DNA from: Blasia pusilla | Taxonomy: Eukaryota > Marchantiophyta > Marchantiopsida > Blasiales | Length of the DNA: 64,000 bases | Direction of reading: 5' to 3' | Assembly (NCBI GenBank): GCA_050084515.1 | Contig: CM114274.1 | Span: 12,400,001-12,464,000, forward strand | Shown here: positions 38,520-50,760 of the stretch, one piece after another | Position numbering within the stretch: the first letter of the stretch is position 1 | How the letters are laid out: every line of letters starts with the position of its first letter | Translations under genes and position numbers: made by a program | The notes under the pieces: model-generated | Database searches by the model: none | The model's input: only the letters and a program-made list of their open reading frames with translations | What the model was told of the DNA's origin: nothing

Positions 38520-41500
38520 CACTCCTAAGGGAGAGAAGGATGACGAAGTGTTGGAGAGCAGATCCAAGCAGACGCCATCGTCGAAAATACCACTACGGTG
38601 AGAAATTTACATGATCCTCTATGATCCTCCTAATCCATGCAAATCCTTCCCAATATTAGTTTCAAATTTCCATAGGGAGAAAATGAAAGGGAGGGACTAC
38701 GTGGGACGGGAAAGCAATTCCAACATTGTCGTGTCAAGAGCCTTTCTTCGAGTAAGGGCAAGACTTCTAGCTGCGGCAGACGCGGTTGATGCAAGATGAA
38801 CTCTCTGATAAGATCTCCTTTTTCAATATAAAATTATTATGTACACTCTCCATTCTCTCACAACAGGTATCACAAATGGAAGTGTCGAGGCGATCACTTC
38901 TTCGTAACATCGGACCCCAAATTCCTAACTATAAAATCCCTATAAACTATTTTATGCTTGTATACGAGGAAGATAGCACAACTAGTGTTAAACCCTACTT
39001 GAGCATGCCTATTGACGTCCATGGATCGCTATATAAGGACATAAAAAGTACAATCCCATGTCCTTCCATATGTGAAGATAGGAAGGATCACCGGAGTTGG
39101 AGATTGAATGACCTGGTTCATGAACGCCTCCCCAAAGTGATAAACTAAATAGCGAGTGAACCAGTGCCTATCTACAAAGAGTATCTTGACATGGTATGGA
39201 TTAAGGAAAGGAAAGTCTGGCACAACTCGTGCTCCATCCCTATCCATGCTTGACAGACATTCTCTACTCTCCTCAAGAATGGGTTTTGGCGGAGTTATTC
39301 TCCCAAGAGGGGTAATCCACTCTCATTGGGGAAGTAACAAGCCAAAACATTCATTATTTTAGTATGACTAAACTTCTAAGGTGACAAACCTCTCATCTCC
39401 ACACACACACCACACTCTAGAAACCTTTCGAAGAATAGACCATGGTCAAGGTACTCTCCCAAGAGGGGTGATCCACTCTCATTAGAAGAGCAAGCAATCC
39501 CAAAGTCATACACTCAAGAGTGACACGAAAGACTCAAGATGTGGAATAGAAGATGATGAACCCTTGAAGATCCCTCTTCTTTATATACTCACAAGGGATC
39601 CACAAGAGTACGAAATAGAGCTTATCTTATCTTGTGCCACATGGCTTCCTCTCAAGGCTTAGCCAATCACATTTTGACACAAATAGATTTCCTCTTATCT
39701 CTTCCAAAATATCCTCTTTTACCCACTTGATATTTTCCAAATTACCCCAACTAACCTAGCCACCAACCAAGACTACTTTTGCTTTTCATTAAAGCAACTA
39801 CTTTACTTTTATAAAGTCATCTTTTATTTATTACCTCCTTTTCTAAAGTTGGGCCCCCATAAAAGAGACACCATAAAGTGGTTTAAACATAAAAATTTCC
39901 TTTTTCTAAGCCAATTTACTTAATACTAATGAAACTCTATCTAACACTTAATTTCGAAGGAATTTATATACTAGTTGATTTTATTATACGACAACGTCAT
40001 CAAATTTTCCTACTCCAGTGAGCAACCCAATCATTTTTTCCTATTCTGATTTCAGTTTCCCACCTTCTTCTTACACTGATGTAGAACTTAAGTTCTCATT
40101 ATGTGGAGCATTTGCCACTACACAGGGAGAAGAGGACAGAGAGGGACTGCTTAGGACGGAAAAGTAGACTCCACCGTCATCAAAATCTCCTTCTGAGGTG
40201 AGCAACTTAATTAATATTTCCTATTATGTTTTTAGTTTTCCTGCCTCCTCTTGCATTGATGTAGAACTTAAGTTCTCATTATGTCAAACATTTTGCCACT
40301 ACACAGGGAGACGAGGAGAGCGAGGGAGTGGAAAAGCAGACTCCACATGGAGAAAAGGGGATTGAGGGACTCGAGGGTATGGAAAGGCTTATTGTAACGT
40401 TACCGGCTTCTCTGAATCACTCCGAATCAAGTGAGCAACTAAAGTAGTGATTAACTCATCTAAAGTTCTCATTGTATTTAGGGTCTCCACACTTTGAATT
40501 CAGAAAAAGAAGACCTCATATTGTGGTTTCATTCAAGAGTCACACGATGGAACGCGTACTAGGTCGATGTCTGAGTGTTTAGCGGTTGGTGACTCGCAAC
40601 TTGGAAAAGAATGACTTAGCCACTGCACTCGAAATATCGGATTTTGATGACTCTAGAAGAAATTTAACAATCAAATGTGTAAATCCACATAAAAACGATA
40701 CGTCTCAAGTTCCACCTTGAGCTCTAGTGTCTACAAAGCCTGCGGCTTTGGCAAGAAGTACATTGCCGAAGAAAGCTGGTATGCCACAATATGAAGGGAG
40801 AACGAACACTGACATATCCGGGACACATAGAGTCATTGCGCCGAAGGCTTCTCTTGGAAATGTGGACCGTGAAAAACACACGAAATGGATCCCACGTAGA
40901 AAAGTATCAACGAAAATTAGAGACTGTAGCGGTTCGAACGCTTCTTGAAAAATTCTAACCGTGAAACCTTCAAAGAAAAATAAGCATAATAACACATCCC
41001 TAGCACACGAAACATCTCCATATAGTACTGGCCCGGGGACCAACATCGACCGGGGGGCTTTTTCCTTGGTAAGACTCAATCAGCATCTTTACTATCAAGG
41101 GTTTCACATAGACTTTGATCATGCCGAAAGAGAGACTATCACTAGCAGGTGGTGGTTCCATAAAGTTGAGCATGGAGGATAGAACCTCTTTGGGAACCAT
41201 TAGGGAAATGAGTGTGAAAATTAGATCTTTGGATTTTACCACTTGGGGGATCTTGAAGTCACAGTCATTTTCATTCATATCTTAATTGGAATTTCAATTC
41301 CCATTCATTCCCCTGTAACTAACTTCCTTCAATTGTATTAAGCACTGTAAGGATTTTGCCCTTGAATCCCTTCTGCACACAAGAGGTGCAGTAGTTAATA
41401 GAATATTACCAGTCCGAGAGTTGAGGACTTTTATTTTCATGTTTTGCTTGATTTTCTCCTACAACCTTGCATCACCTTTGTATTTATGTATGATTCTTTG

Positions 41501-44089
41501 GATTCAGATGAAAGAAATGTTTGATGTAGACTCGGCCTAGATCTGGTAAAATCATGTTGCTTTTTGAACCGCACGAGGTCCTACTTTTCTGTCCTGCTTA
41601 TCGGAACTCTGATAACTTGAAAAGTATTAGCATCACACCAGGGTGTTGAGATTTTCTCCACGCAGCCAGTGATTACTTTGCTTTGGGCATGTGGACATAT
41701 AAGAATTAATATAGTCTGGCCAGAATGGAGGCTGCAATTTCGGATCACTTACAAGAGAGGAATCTTCCCCCCTTGGGTTCACTTTGGTTCGTGCAAATGA
41801 CACTGTGCATGGAGATTGAGCGGCTCCATTCAAACTATTGAATTATTTTAACGAGGCAACAAGACATTGCCTGGATTTGGAGAGCCAGCAACAGATTTTA
41901 TTTTTTGATGTGGTCGAAAACTAGAACCACCACGATAGTATACAACATTTTGTGAAGGTGTCGAAATGGAAGACATCATCGTCAAAAGATAATTTTTGCA
42001 TGATAGCGTTGACACATTATGTCTAACTACTGTGGCTTAGCATATCCAACTGCAACTTCCAGACTCTATGGGAGTTCATCCGACATTGCAATTTGCCCTC
42101 TTATTGTAGGAAGATAATGTGAATTTCTACCCATTGTGAATCACTCTTAACCAATCTTACACTTATAAATTTGGGATTGTTCCTAATACTGAAGTGTTTC
42201 ACGCAGTTTGGTGATTACCAACGCTACTATGAACCAAAGGAGCCTTCTACGAGTCAAAATGTTGGAGACCAACCTTCAGACAAGAAGGTAAGCAGTGGCA
42301 CTGTGATAGTTCAGTGAATGAATATTGCTTGATGGAACTATAGTTCTAATTCCCTCTATGAGAGGCTAATATCTTGCATTGGTTGTTGGATAGGTGAAAT
42401 CCCTTAGGCCTCTTCTTATCCTCGAGATCGACGGAATTATTTTTTTAATTATGGACAGGGTTAGCAAACCGTATCCCCTCGTTCTTAGGGGAAACAATGT
42501 CTTCATGTCGGGAGATGGACGGGTTGTATTTTTCCTCCCCTACGTCAGAATACTAACTGACATGATAGAGAGAGAATATGATTATGGATTTTGGACCACG
42601 ATGAATAGGGAAAATGCACTTGAAATGCTTGAGAGGCTAGGAGATTCCTGCCATTTGTCTAAATCTTTTATCAAGAAGGCCAAATGTTTTTGGTCTGTAC
42701 GGGACTTCTTTGTTCGAAAGGGGACAAAGGGTCTCTCAAAGTATGTGAAGATCTGCGGTTCTTTTACGCTGTTAGAGAGTTTAAAAACTTCTTCTGCCCA
42801 AAGAATAGAGTCTTGGTGGACATTGGGATTAATTCCCTACTTTTGAATGATCCAAATAGTGTTATAGCCCTTCCAAAATTTAATATATTTCTAGGACCCC
42901 GAGACAAAAAAAATCATTGTGAGGCCGGTATTATTCTCTCTTACATTCATTAAATGAAAGAGAGTTTCCTCGATGGGATGAGTGTTAATCATTTTACTAG
43001 TACTAGGATTGGTTTTCCAAAGCCACATTCTACTGGCAGTAATGGTAAATGTCTTCTCCATGCAATCCAGGAAAAGCTTAAGGCCTCAATCTTATTACAG
43101 AATGTAAGTGGACAGTTGACTCTAATAGTATGCAAGGAATGTCCAAAAGCAGAGATCACTGTAGATGTCATCTTTGGCAGCGTGGATCAGATATCAATGG
43201 AAGCTGCGAGGCCAACATGCAGTTTCAATGCCTTCCTTACAGCCAAGTGGTGTTTGAAGTATCTGACAGAGAAATATCTCCTAGTTGGAGTTCTCGATGG
43301 CATCGTGAAGTTGGGGGCTGGCTTGTATACGAAGTGGGAGAATCACTCTAGTTTCAAGGACGTCGTTGATAAACGCGGCTTCTTAGACGTGGAGTCCGTA
43401 GTAGGGTGGAGTTCAAAGGGTGGATCGTCATTCGGTGTCTACATCGACACCAATATGAGCTTTGTGGGTTATTTCTCCCTTCCTTATATTTATGACGTTT
43501 TCCCTTATGGTGCCATACAAGATAAGAGCACGGAAACTGTGTGGAACGAAGTGGTGCAGTTCAAGGGAATCGAGAACGAGTGGTGTTTATCGTCACTCTC
43601 CATGACCATCATTTTGTGCTAAGGGTTGAAGCCAAATCGATCACCATTGTAGATACTCTAAGTTCCCGCCTGGATCGAGAATGTAAGAAGGCGTACCAAA
43701 TGTTCTCCGACTCCAAGGCGTCTACTGTGGAGGATGACGTATTCAACTATTCCATGAAAGGGAATGATCTCCAAAAACCACCAGAACAGTGCTTGCTGGT
43801 GAGCGGGCAAGAAGTTGCCCATTTTTTCCTTGATGAGTACGGCCTGCATAAACTGAAGCATAGTCTTTTGGGCTACATCATCATAAATGCTAAGGATTGG
43901 CATGTGGACCTGCCCAGTTTGGACGAGGAGTATAAGAAGAAGAATTACGATAAGTTCCAAGCTATCTACCAGACCCTAAGGGAAGATCTCCAAATTAATT
44001 TCATGAGGATTGTTTTGACTCCGAGGAAGGGAAGGTTCAATTGGAGTAACTTCGCCGATGGACTCAATAAGTACATTTGCGAGGTTTAG
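38520..44089 (+). pseudogene. Broken host-like gene with tandem acidic exons and a divergent FCP1/HAD-like phosphatase domain
   Basis: The 5' part holds four related small exons with GT/AG borders: 38520-38597; 38685-40016, split by repeat R3; 40128-40198; 40308-40430. They encode acidic EKQTPSSK-like repeats. A short exon at 42207-42287 (FGDYQRYYEPKEPSTSQ) is followed by an exon from 42394. That exon starts like an FCP1/NIF-type HAD domain (LLILEIDGII, YVRILTDMIEREYDYGFWTT, NRVLVDIGINSLLLNDPNSV). The catalytic DxD-type motif reads E-I-D, so catalysis is doubtful. A conserved-looking C-terminal region follows (VVFIVTLHDHHFVLRVEAKS). Lesions: frameshift at the G-run near 42718-42722, TAA at 42951-42953, frameshift near 43590. 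The domain call is from memory of the fold; the C-terminal family is unknown to me. Confidence 0.55.
38727..39993 (+). repeat. Repeat R copy 3: 1.27-kb solo-LTR-like element in an exon
   Basis: Same termini as the copies at 19496 and 21684 (TGTCGTGTC... and ...TATACGACA), with TATA-like CTATATAAGG at about 39030. Flanks are ACAT on the left and ACGT on the right. It splits one of the tandem acidic exons of the surrounding gene. Confidence 0.7.
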
Positions 44090-44755
44090 GAGGAGATTAC
44101 TAACCTTGCCACGGATGAGATACTCTTGCGATTGAGTAGGAAGAGACTTGACATAGGGTAATGGTTAGCTGAAATACTCTATTTTGATGCCATTGGGTAC
44201 ATTTGTAAATAGAACGTGAAAGGAAGTATGTTGCCCAAGTTTGAGCACGTCGATGTCACAAATATAGCAACCGATGAGAATCTCCTTTGATTGGAAATGT
44301 ATTGTCACTTGTTGTAAATTCTCTGGTACTAGATATTTGTAGTCATATACAGTAGGAATTATAACCTATTGTAGATAATGGAAGCTAAGATTGCAAGAAT
44401 TGTAACATATTGCAGAAAGTGGAAGCTAAAGATTGTGAAGCCATATGATAGTCGGGGATTTTTTTAATCATCCCAAATTGGAACTTAAGTTCCAAATATT
44501 ATCTATTCAATGAGCATATTTACTGTCATCTAATGATCGTGCAATGGACTTATTATGTGACATGTGTGTCCAATTTCTTATTATAGAGCTTGCATCCTCA
44601 ACGTTGCCATCCTCTTGATCAATTGGAACTATAGTTCCAATAAGCCTACTCGTGAGATCCCTTTTTCGGGAATAATTTTAGGATCGGAACTTTGGTTCTG
44701 ATTGTGTACTAAACTGTTGCGACTGTTGAAAGTCATTTAGAGCCAAACTTGGACT
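44090..44755. other. Gene 3' flank, no further gene seen
   Basis: Non-coding sequence between the FCP1-like pseudogene and the satellite. It contains the perfect 18-bp palindrome TTGGAACTTAAGTTCCAA near 44480 and a GGAACTATAGTTCC site near 44627, related to the satellite hairpins. Confidence 0.5.
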
Positions 44756-44759
44756 CAAT

Positions 44760-46720
44760 CCAATTGGATGCTAAGATCCAATTATGGCTGCAGAAGATGT
44801 CCGGTAAAAGAAAATCCCCATCCTCGGTTGGAGCTCTAGTTCCAAATGGCCTGCTCCTTACATCCCAATAGGTCGGCAACAAGTGTAGAATCAGAACCTT
44901 AGTTTTGATTGTACCCCAGACTGCCCTTCTTGCTGAAGGTCACTTAGAGCCAAATTAAGTTGGAGTCCATTGGATCCTAAGATCCAATTACGGCCGTAGA
45001 AGGCGTCCGGTAAAGCGAAATCCCCATCCTCGATTGAAATTGTAGTTCCGAATTGCCTACTTCTTGTATCCCAATAGGTTGGAAACAAGTGTAGAATTGG
45101 AACCTTAATTCTGATTGTGTCCCATATTGCCGCGCCTGCTGAAGGTCATTAGAAGCCAAACTAAGTTGGAGTCCAATTGGATCCTAAGATCCAATTCTGA
45201 CCGCAGAAGGCGTTCGGTAAAGGGAAATCCCATCCTCGATTGGAACTGTTGTTCCAAATTGCCTGCTTCTTGTATCCTAATAGGTCGGCAACAAGTGTAG
45301 AATCGGAACCTTAGTTTTCATTGTGTCCTAGACTACTGCGCCCGTTGAAGGTCATTTGGGGCCAAACTAAGTCGGAGTCCAATTAGATCCTAAAATCCAA
45401 TTCCGGTAGCACAAGGCGTCCGCTAAAGGGAAATCCCCATCCTCGATTGGAACTGTAGTTTCGAATGGCCTGCTGCTTGCATCCCAATAGGTCCGCAACT
45501 AGTGTAGAATCGAAACCTTAGTTCTGATTCTATCCTAGACTGCCGCGCCCGTTGAAGGTCACTTAGAGGCAAACTAAGTCGGAGTCCAATTGGGTCCTAA
45601 GATCCAATTCCGGCTGTAGAAGACGTCCGGTAAAGCGAAATCCCCATCCTCGATTGGAACTCTAGTTCCGAATGGCCTGCTCCTTGCATCCCAATAGGTC
45701 GGCAACAAGTATAGAATCGAAACCTTAGTTTTGATTGTGTCCCAGATTGCCGCGCCCATTGAAGGGCATTTAGAGCCAAACTAAGTCGGAGTCCAATTGG
45801 ATCCTAAGATCCAATCCCACTTGCATAAGGCGTTCGGTAAAGGGAAATCTCCATCCTCGATTGGAACTGTAGTTACAAATTGCCTGCTTCTTGTATCCCA
45901 ATAGGTTGGCAACAAGTGGAGAATCGGAACCTTAGTTCCCATTGTGTCCTAGATTGCCGCGCCTCCTGAAGGTCATTTGGAGCCAAACTAAGTCGGAGTC
46001 CAATTGGATCATAAGATCCAATTTCGACCGTAGAAGGCGTCTAGTAAAGGCAAATCCCCATCCTCGATTGGAACTCTAGTTCCGAATGGCCTGCTCCTTG
46101 CATCCCAATAGATCGGCAACAAGTGTAGAATCGGAATCTTAGTCTAATTATGTCCTAGACTGTGGCGCCCACTGAAGGTCATTTGGAGCCAAACTTAGTC
46201 TGAGTCCAATTGGATCCTAAGATCCAATTTTGGCCGCAAAAGACGTCTAGTAAAGGGAAATCCTCATCCTCGATTGGAACTATAGTTCCGAATTGTCTGC
46301 TCCTTGCATCCCAATAGGTCGGAAAGAAATGTAGAATCGGAACGTAAGTTCTGGTTGTCCAACCGGAACCAAAGATCCAATTCGTGCTCCAGAAGACGTC
46401 TGGTAATATTTAACCCCAATTTTCAATTGGAACTGTGAGTCTGGATGACTTGCTCCTTACATCCTAATAGGTCAGCAACAAGTGTAGAATCAAAACCCTA
46501 GTTCTGATTGCATCCTAAATTGCCGCGACCGCTGAACGTCATTTGGAGCCAAACTTAGTCTGAGTCAAATTGGATCCTCAGATCCAATTTCGACCGTAGA
46601 AGGCGTCCGATAAAAGGAAATCCCCATCCTTGGTTGGAATTTTAGTTTCGAACGCCATGCTCCCAAGATCCCAATGGATCGGCAACGAATGTAGTTCCGA
46701 GCTCATTTGGAACTAGAGTT
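44760..46720. repeat. 207-bp tandem satellite, about ten units
   Basis: Units recur every 204-209 bp (hairpin marker at about 44763, 44970, 45177, 45386, 45590, 45798, 46007, 46213, then shorter spacings to 46568). Each contains the stem-loop AATTGGATC-CTAA-GATCCAATT and a second inverted repeat GGAACT-NN-AGTTCC. Units are diverged. No conserved coding frame. Confidence 0.9.
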
Positions 46721-47264
46721 CTAATTGCTTTTTCTTGGCACTTGGTGGGAACTTCTCGAGGGCCAAACCAACACATTATGCTGTCAACTTCAGGGCTATC
46801 TCGATCGGTAGAAACCAAATACTTCCGAGTTCATTTGGAACTAGAGTTCCAAAACCCATTCAATAACCTTCCAGTGGAACAATAGTTGCAAATGCCGTAG
46901 AAATGTCAGTAGGATGTATTCCAAAGCCCAAACAGGTTCTTCAGCGGGAAGTAGTAGGACTAACAACAACAAGACTTTATAGATTCTTGCCCGTTGGGGA
47001 GAAGTGGGGTTGGGGCGGAGGATCCATGAGGGCAAGATTATTTTTTTCTTTACATGAGAATGCTTTGGAATTGGGTCTTAGGCTCTGATTTGGATTACGA
47101 ACGCACGAACCTTGGCAAAGTCTGCATTCAATCGTCCGCCACCTCCTTTACTGTGAATTCACAAAATAAATTAGTTTATGTTGCAAATATTTCTTTGACG
47201 GGTCTACAACGACTTTAACCACATCACAGGCTAGCCTTCGCTCTCCCGAGATGTCAAAAGAAAC
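46721..47264. other. Flank between satellite and copy C, no gene seen
   Basis: Contains two more AACTAGAGTTC-type sites (46718, 46840) and otherwise unremarkable sequence. The last bases before the LTR are AAAC. Confidence 0.5.
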
Positions 47265-49135
47265 TGTCATGACCATACAGATTATGTCGTAGAGTATAGT
47301 GTGCTAGTAGAGGCCATACCTTATGTAGGGCCGTAGTGTCTAGGTAGAGATGCGGTTTCATATATAGGGTTGGAGGTTACTCTGTTGAGGATGACTTTTC
47401 CAATAGGGCCCGCTCTTTGGTTGGAGGATATAGTGTGGAGTGCACTCAAAGAACAGTTAGTTCTTTGAGTTGAGCTTGTTGCGTTGGGAGTTAACCTTGG
47501 TAGTGAGTAGAGCTCTTGGCTATGGTGGTTCCCGCAAGCTTCGATCTAGATTCTCCCATCGTGGAGTGGGTTTGGCTCAATTATATGTGATTCTATACGT
47601 GTTTTATGACAGTAGGTCTTTCACGGATTTCACTCAAAGAACTAGAGTAGATCGATGGTAGCTTCGATCGTGGATCAGTATGATCTGGTTAGGGTTGATT
47701 GTGTACTCAATCGTGTATGTTCATGGCTTGTGACCTATGTTGGAGGTGGGAATCTGGTGCGTGGTTGGTTAGGAAAGAAGCGCCTTGCTGAGAGCTTTCC
47801 AATGTGCTTTAGATTGCCAGATTTTGTCAAGGGAGTTGGAAGTTATCAAGGATTGAAGATTCTGGTTCGTGTTCGACAGTTTTCTGATGTGGAGAGCTTG
47901 GAATGCGGAAGCTTTGTTGGAGTTCATCCAGATCACGTGAGAGGTTCCTATTGCTGCCTATATACTAATCTCATGTGAACCTATCAGCTTGAGTGTGTGG
48001 AGCATTGCGGATTTTTGTGTGCATGAATCTGGGCGGAAGCGCTGTCAGATTTGCGATTCTGGAGGTGTATGGACAGCAAGTTTGTATGATTTTTAGCTCG
48101 GAGTACAGAGCTTGGTTGTAGCTGATTTTTTGTGGAGAGATAGCTATGGTGGCCAATTGAATTCTGGTCTAAACAGATTAAATTTTGGTTGAGGATTTTT
48201 GGAGTAATTTTTGATCAAAATTTTTCAAACTAGCTCAAGGTATGGTGGACAACAGATCGGAGGGGCTGGTTGGTTGGTGATTCGTCCGTTTTTGGAGATG
48301 CCTATCCCATTGGGGGAGCCCTGGTTGGGCCTCTCTCCATAGCAAACCATGGCAAAGCGTGGCGAACGGGGCGATAGGGGCTTTGAGGCTTTGAGGCTTC
48401 GACGCAACTCGTGGTAACTTCGGGCGAGTGGGCGTGAGTAAGGAGCGAGGAGCATGCAAGCAAGCTTGCTTGCTTGAGCATGAGGTAGTTTTTGTAGGAT
48501 TTGTGAGTTGAGTGTCCTATAACTGGTCATCCATCTTTGGGCTATTCTGCCTGGAAGACGCTTAACTGCTGAGTTCTTAACTATGCCAGTGTACACACTG
48601 GTGTAACTCATTTGGTGCTATTCAAAGATGTGTTAGGAACTTTATGCATCTCAGGTTTTCGGTTGATGGACCTCTAGCGCATAGTACGATGTAGCCTCTC
48701 CATGCAGGTGATGTTTTTAGGTGCTGCGAGTGCGACTACCACGTCATCGACCTGCGGCAGAGTAGCTATTGCGTTAGAATTGTGTGGTGGGTTCTATGGA
48801 TTCAAGGGGCACCACGTTTGGTGGATTGTGTAACCTTGATTTCCATTTGTGATTGGAGGGTTGTCTTTGGACTTCCTGTGTTTGGATCCCCTCCATCGTT
48901 GCTTCTTGCTTGCGCGCCTATTGTTAAGGTTGACGTTGATTTCCAGAGTAGTTTCACTCCTATGTGCTATCGGTAGTGAGGCTGGATAGATGAGGAGTAG
49001 ACTGTGGGAGGCTTCTTGTGATGATGACAGATTAGGTTGCCTACACCGATAGCTAGTAGACCTAGAATAGAACATCGATATCGACGTCACTTGGTTACTT
49101 AATGGTGGTGATTTGGTGGTGGTGCGGCATCGGCG
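47265..49135 (+). repeat. 5' LTR and leader of copy C
   Basis: The LTR starts TGTCATGACCATACAGATTA. Only its first 138 bp can be confirmed against the 3' end, so the LTR length is unknown. The leader shares long blocks with copies A and B, including an 18-bp palindrome at 48456-48473. No convincing primer-binding site was found. Confidence 0.65.
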
Positions 49136-50760
49136 TTGGTCATCACGAAGCTGTCTGGTGGTCTGATTGGGGACCGTGGTGCAGACAGTGGTGGTTTTAC
49201 ATGGAGTGGATTGAGGTATCGGCTACCTTTTCCACTTCCGACGCTTGATGAAGAGGAGGACGAGGCTGTTCCAAACACCGAGTCTTCTACGTTGTTATCG
49301 AGTGTTGCAGCTCCATTGATTTGGGACATGGACGAGATATATGGGGCCATGAAGGGCCCACGACAATACTCGGGTGCAGTGGGAACCATTGAGTTGGAGG
49401 ACTTCATTCAGGAGTTTGATACGTGACGTGATATGCAGATGTTGCGGAACGCCACGTTGTTTACATCGTTATTGGCTTGGAAGGGGTTGTTTCAGCACTT
49501 GGAGGGACCACCCATGGATGATTACCATAAGTTTAGGAAGGACCATGTTGCTGAGATTGACGCGTGGAGAAAATATTGGTCTCCGGGCTATGTGTCTATC
49601 ACCCATGGTGGTATTGGTAGTAGTGCTCCTACTATGCCAGCCAACCCGACGTTGAGTGGTACGAGTACGAGCCGGAGTGGGGGTACCAGTGGAGGTACCA
49701 GTGGGGGTACTAGTGGAGGTACTAGTGCCCCACCATCGTTCAGCCTGGTTGTAGAGTTCTTGAAGAGGTTGAAGAAGAACTATCAGGGAGTGAAGATAGA
49801 GAAGTTGAGGAATTTGAGCGAAAGACTGGTGAGAGTCTTCGTGAGGCATACACTCGTATGCGACGCTTGATTTCAGTTACCCAGGCTATGACTGAGGCTC
49901 AGGCAGTCCAGTTTTGGTATGGGATCTTGGACAAAGAGTTGCGCCGCAGCCTACGTGATGCTACTCTTATGATGGATGATTCATCCACATCAACCCATGT
50001 GTTTGCTCTACCTGAGAAGATTGAGCTTAACATGGTGGAGGAGAGAGTGGTGACATCGGCATTCAGTATAGATACAACTACTACTTCTCGTGTTCAGCAG
50101 TCCACCTCACAGTCTCGTAGTGGTGGTGGTGGTAGTAGTAGTGGGAGTCGTGCGGGGTACACACGACCTCAGTCAGGTCCTAGAGGGATACTTGCGCAAA
50201 GACCATTGCCTTCTTTTACTGCCCCGCAGCAAGGACAATCATGTTGGACATGTGGAGGTGATCATGTCAGGAGGTTTTGTCCCCAAGAGGATGGGAGATG
50301 CACTTTGGAGGATGGACCTCAGTACCAACTCAATGTGATCATTGCGGGAGACCAGGTCGTCCTCGAGAGCGTTGCTTTGATCTTCATCTAGAGTTGAGAT
50401 CAGCGGCCATGGTGGAGTAGCTCCGAGAGGCTAAGGTGGTAGAGGTGGACCAGCGGTTGGAGAGCCTATGGTGGCTACCCCTACCACTACGACAGAGTTA
50501 GCTATGGTTGCCAGGATTGAGCAGTTGGAGCAGAGGTTGGCTACTATGGCTGGTATCCAGCATAGAGCAGGTTCGGGAGCAGGGGCTTCCACCTCTTATG
50601 GAGGGGATGATCTCTCTTATATGGCGAGTGCAGCACAGGTTGAGGCATCAATTGCAGTTATAAGAGGAGCCACTCGAGCATCAGAGCCACGTGGTGCAAC
50701 TGTGGAGTTGGACCCACAGAAGGGTGAGGTTGGGAGGCAGGCTAGGCTTCCCCAATCATT
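49136..50760 (+). pseudogene. Gag with zinc knuckle and coiled coil (copy C)
   Basis: Closely parallels copy A: LRYRLPFPLPTLDEEEDE at the start, WKGLFQHLEGPPMDDYH, KRLKKNYQGVKIEKLR, VQFWYGILDKELRRSL, then knuckle CWTCGGDHVRRFC. A TGA at 49424-49426 replaces Trp, and a small deletion near 49812 shifts the frame. The second knuckle is out of frame. The coiled coil (VARIEQLEQRLATMAG) is at about 50510-50555. Followed by the protease region. Confidence 0.8.

Noticed and set aside
44760-46720. Tandem array as a CRISPR-like structure
   Set aside because: Units of about 207 bp without short constant repeat and unique spacers, in a eukaryotic context; this is a satellite.
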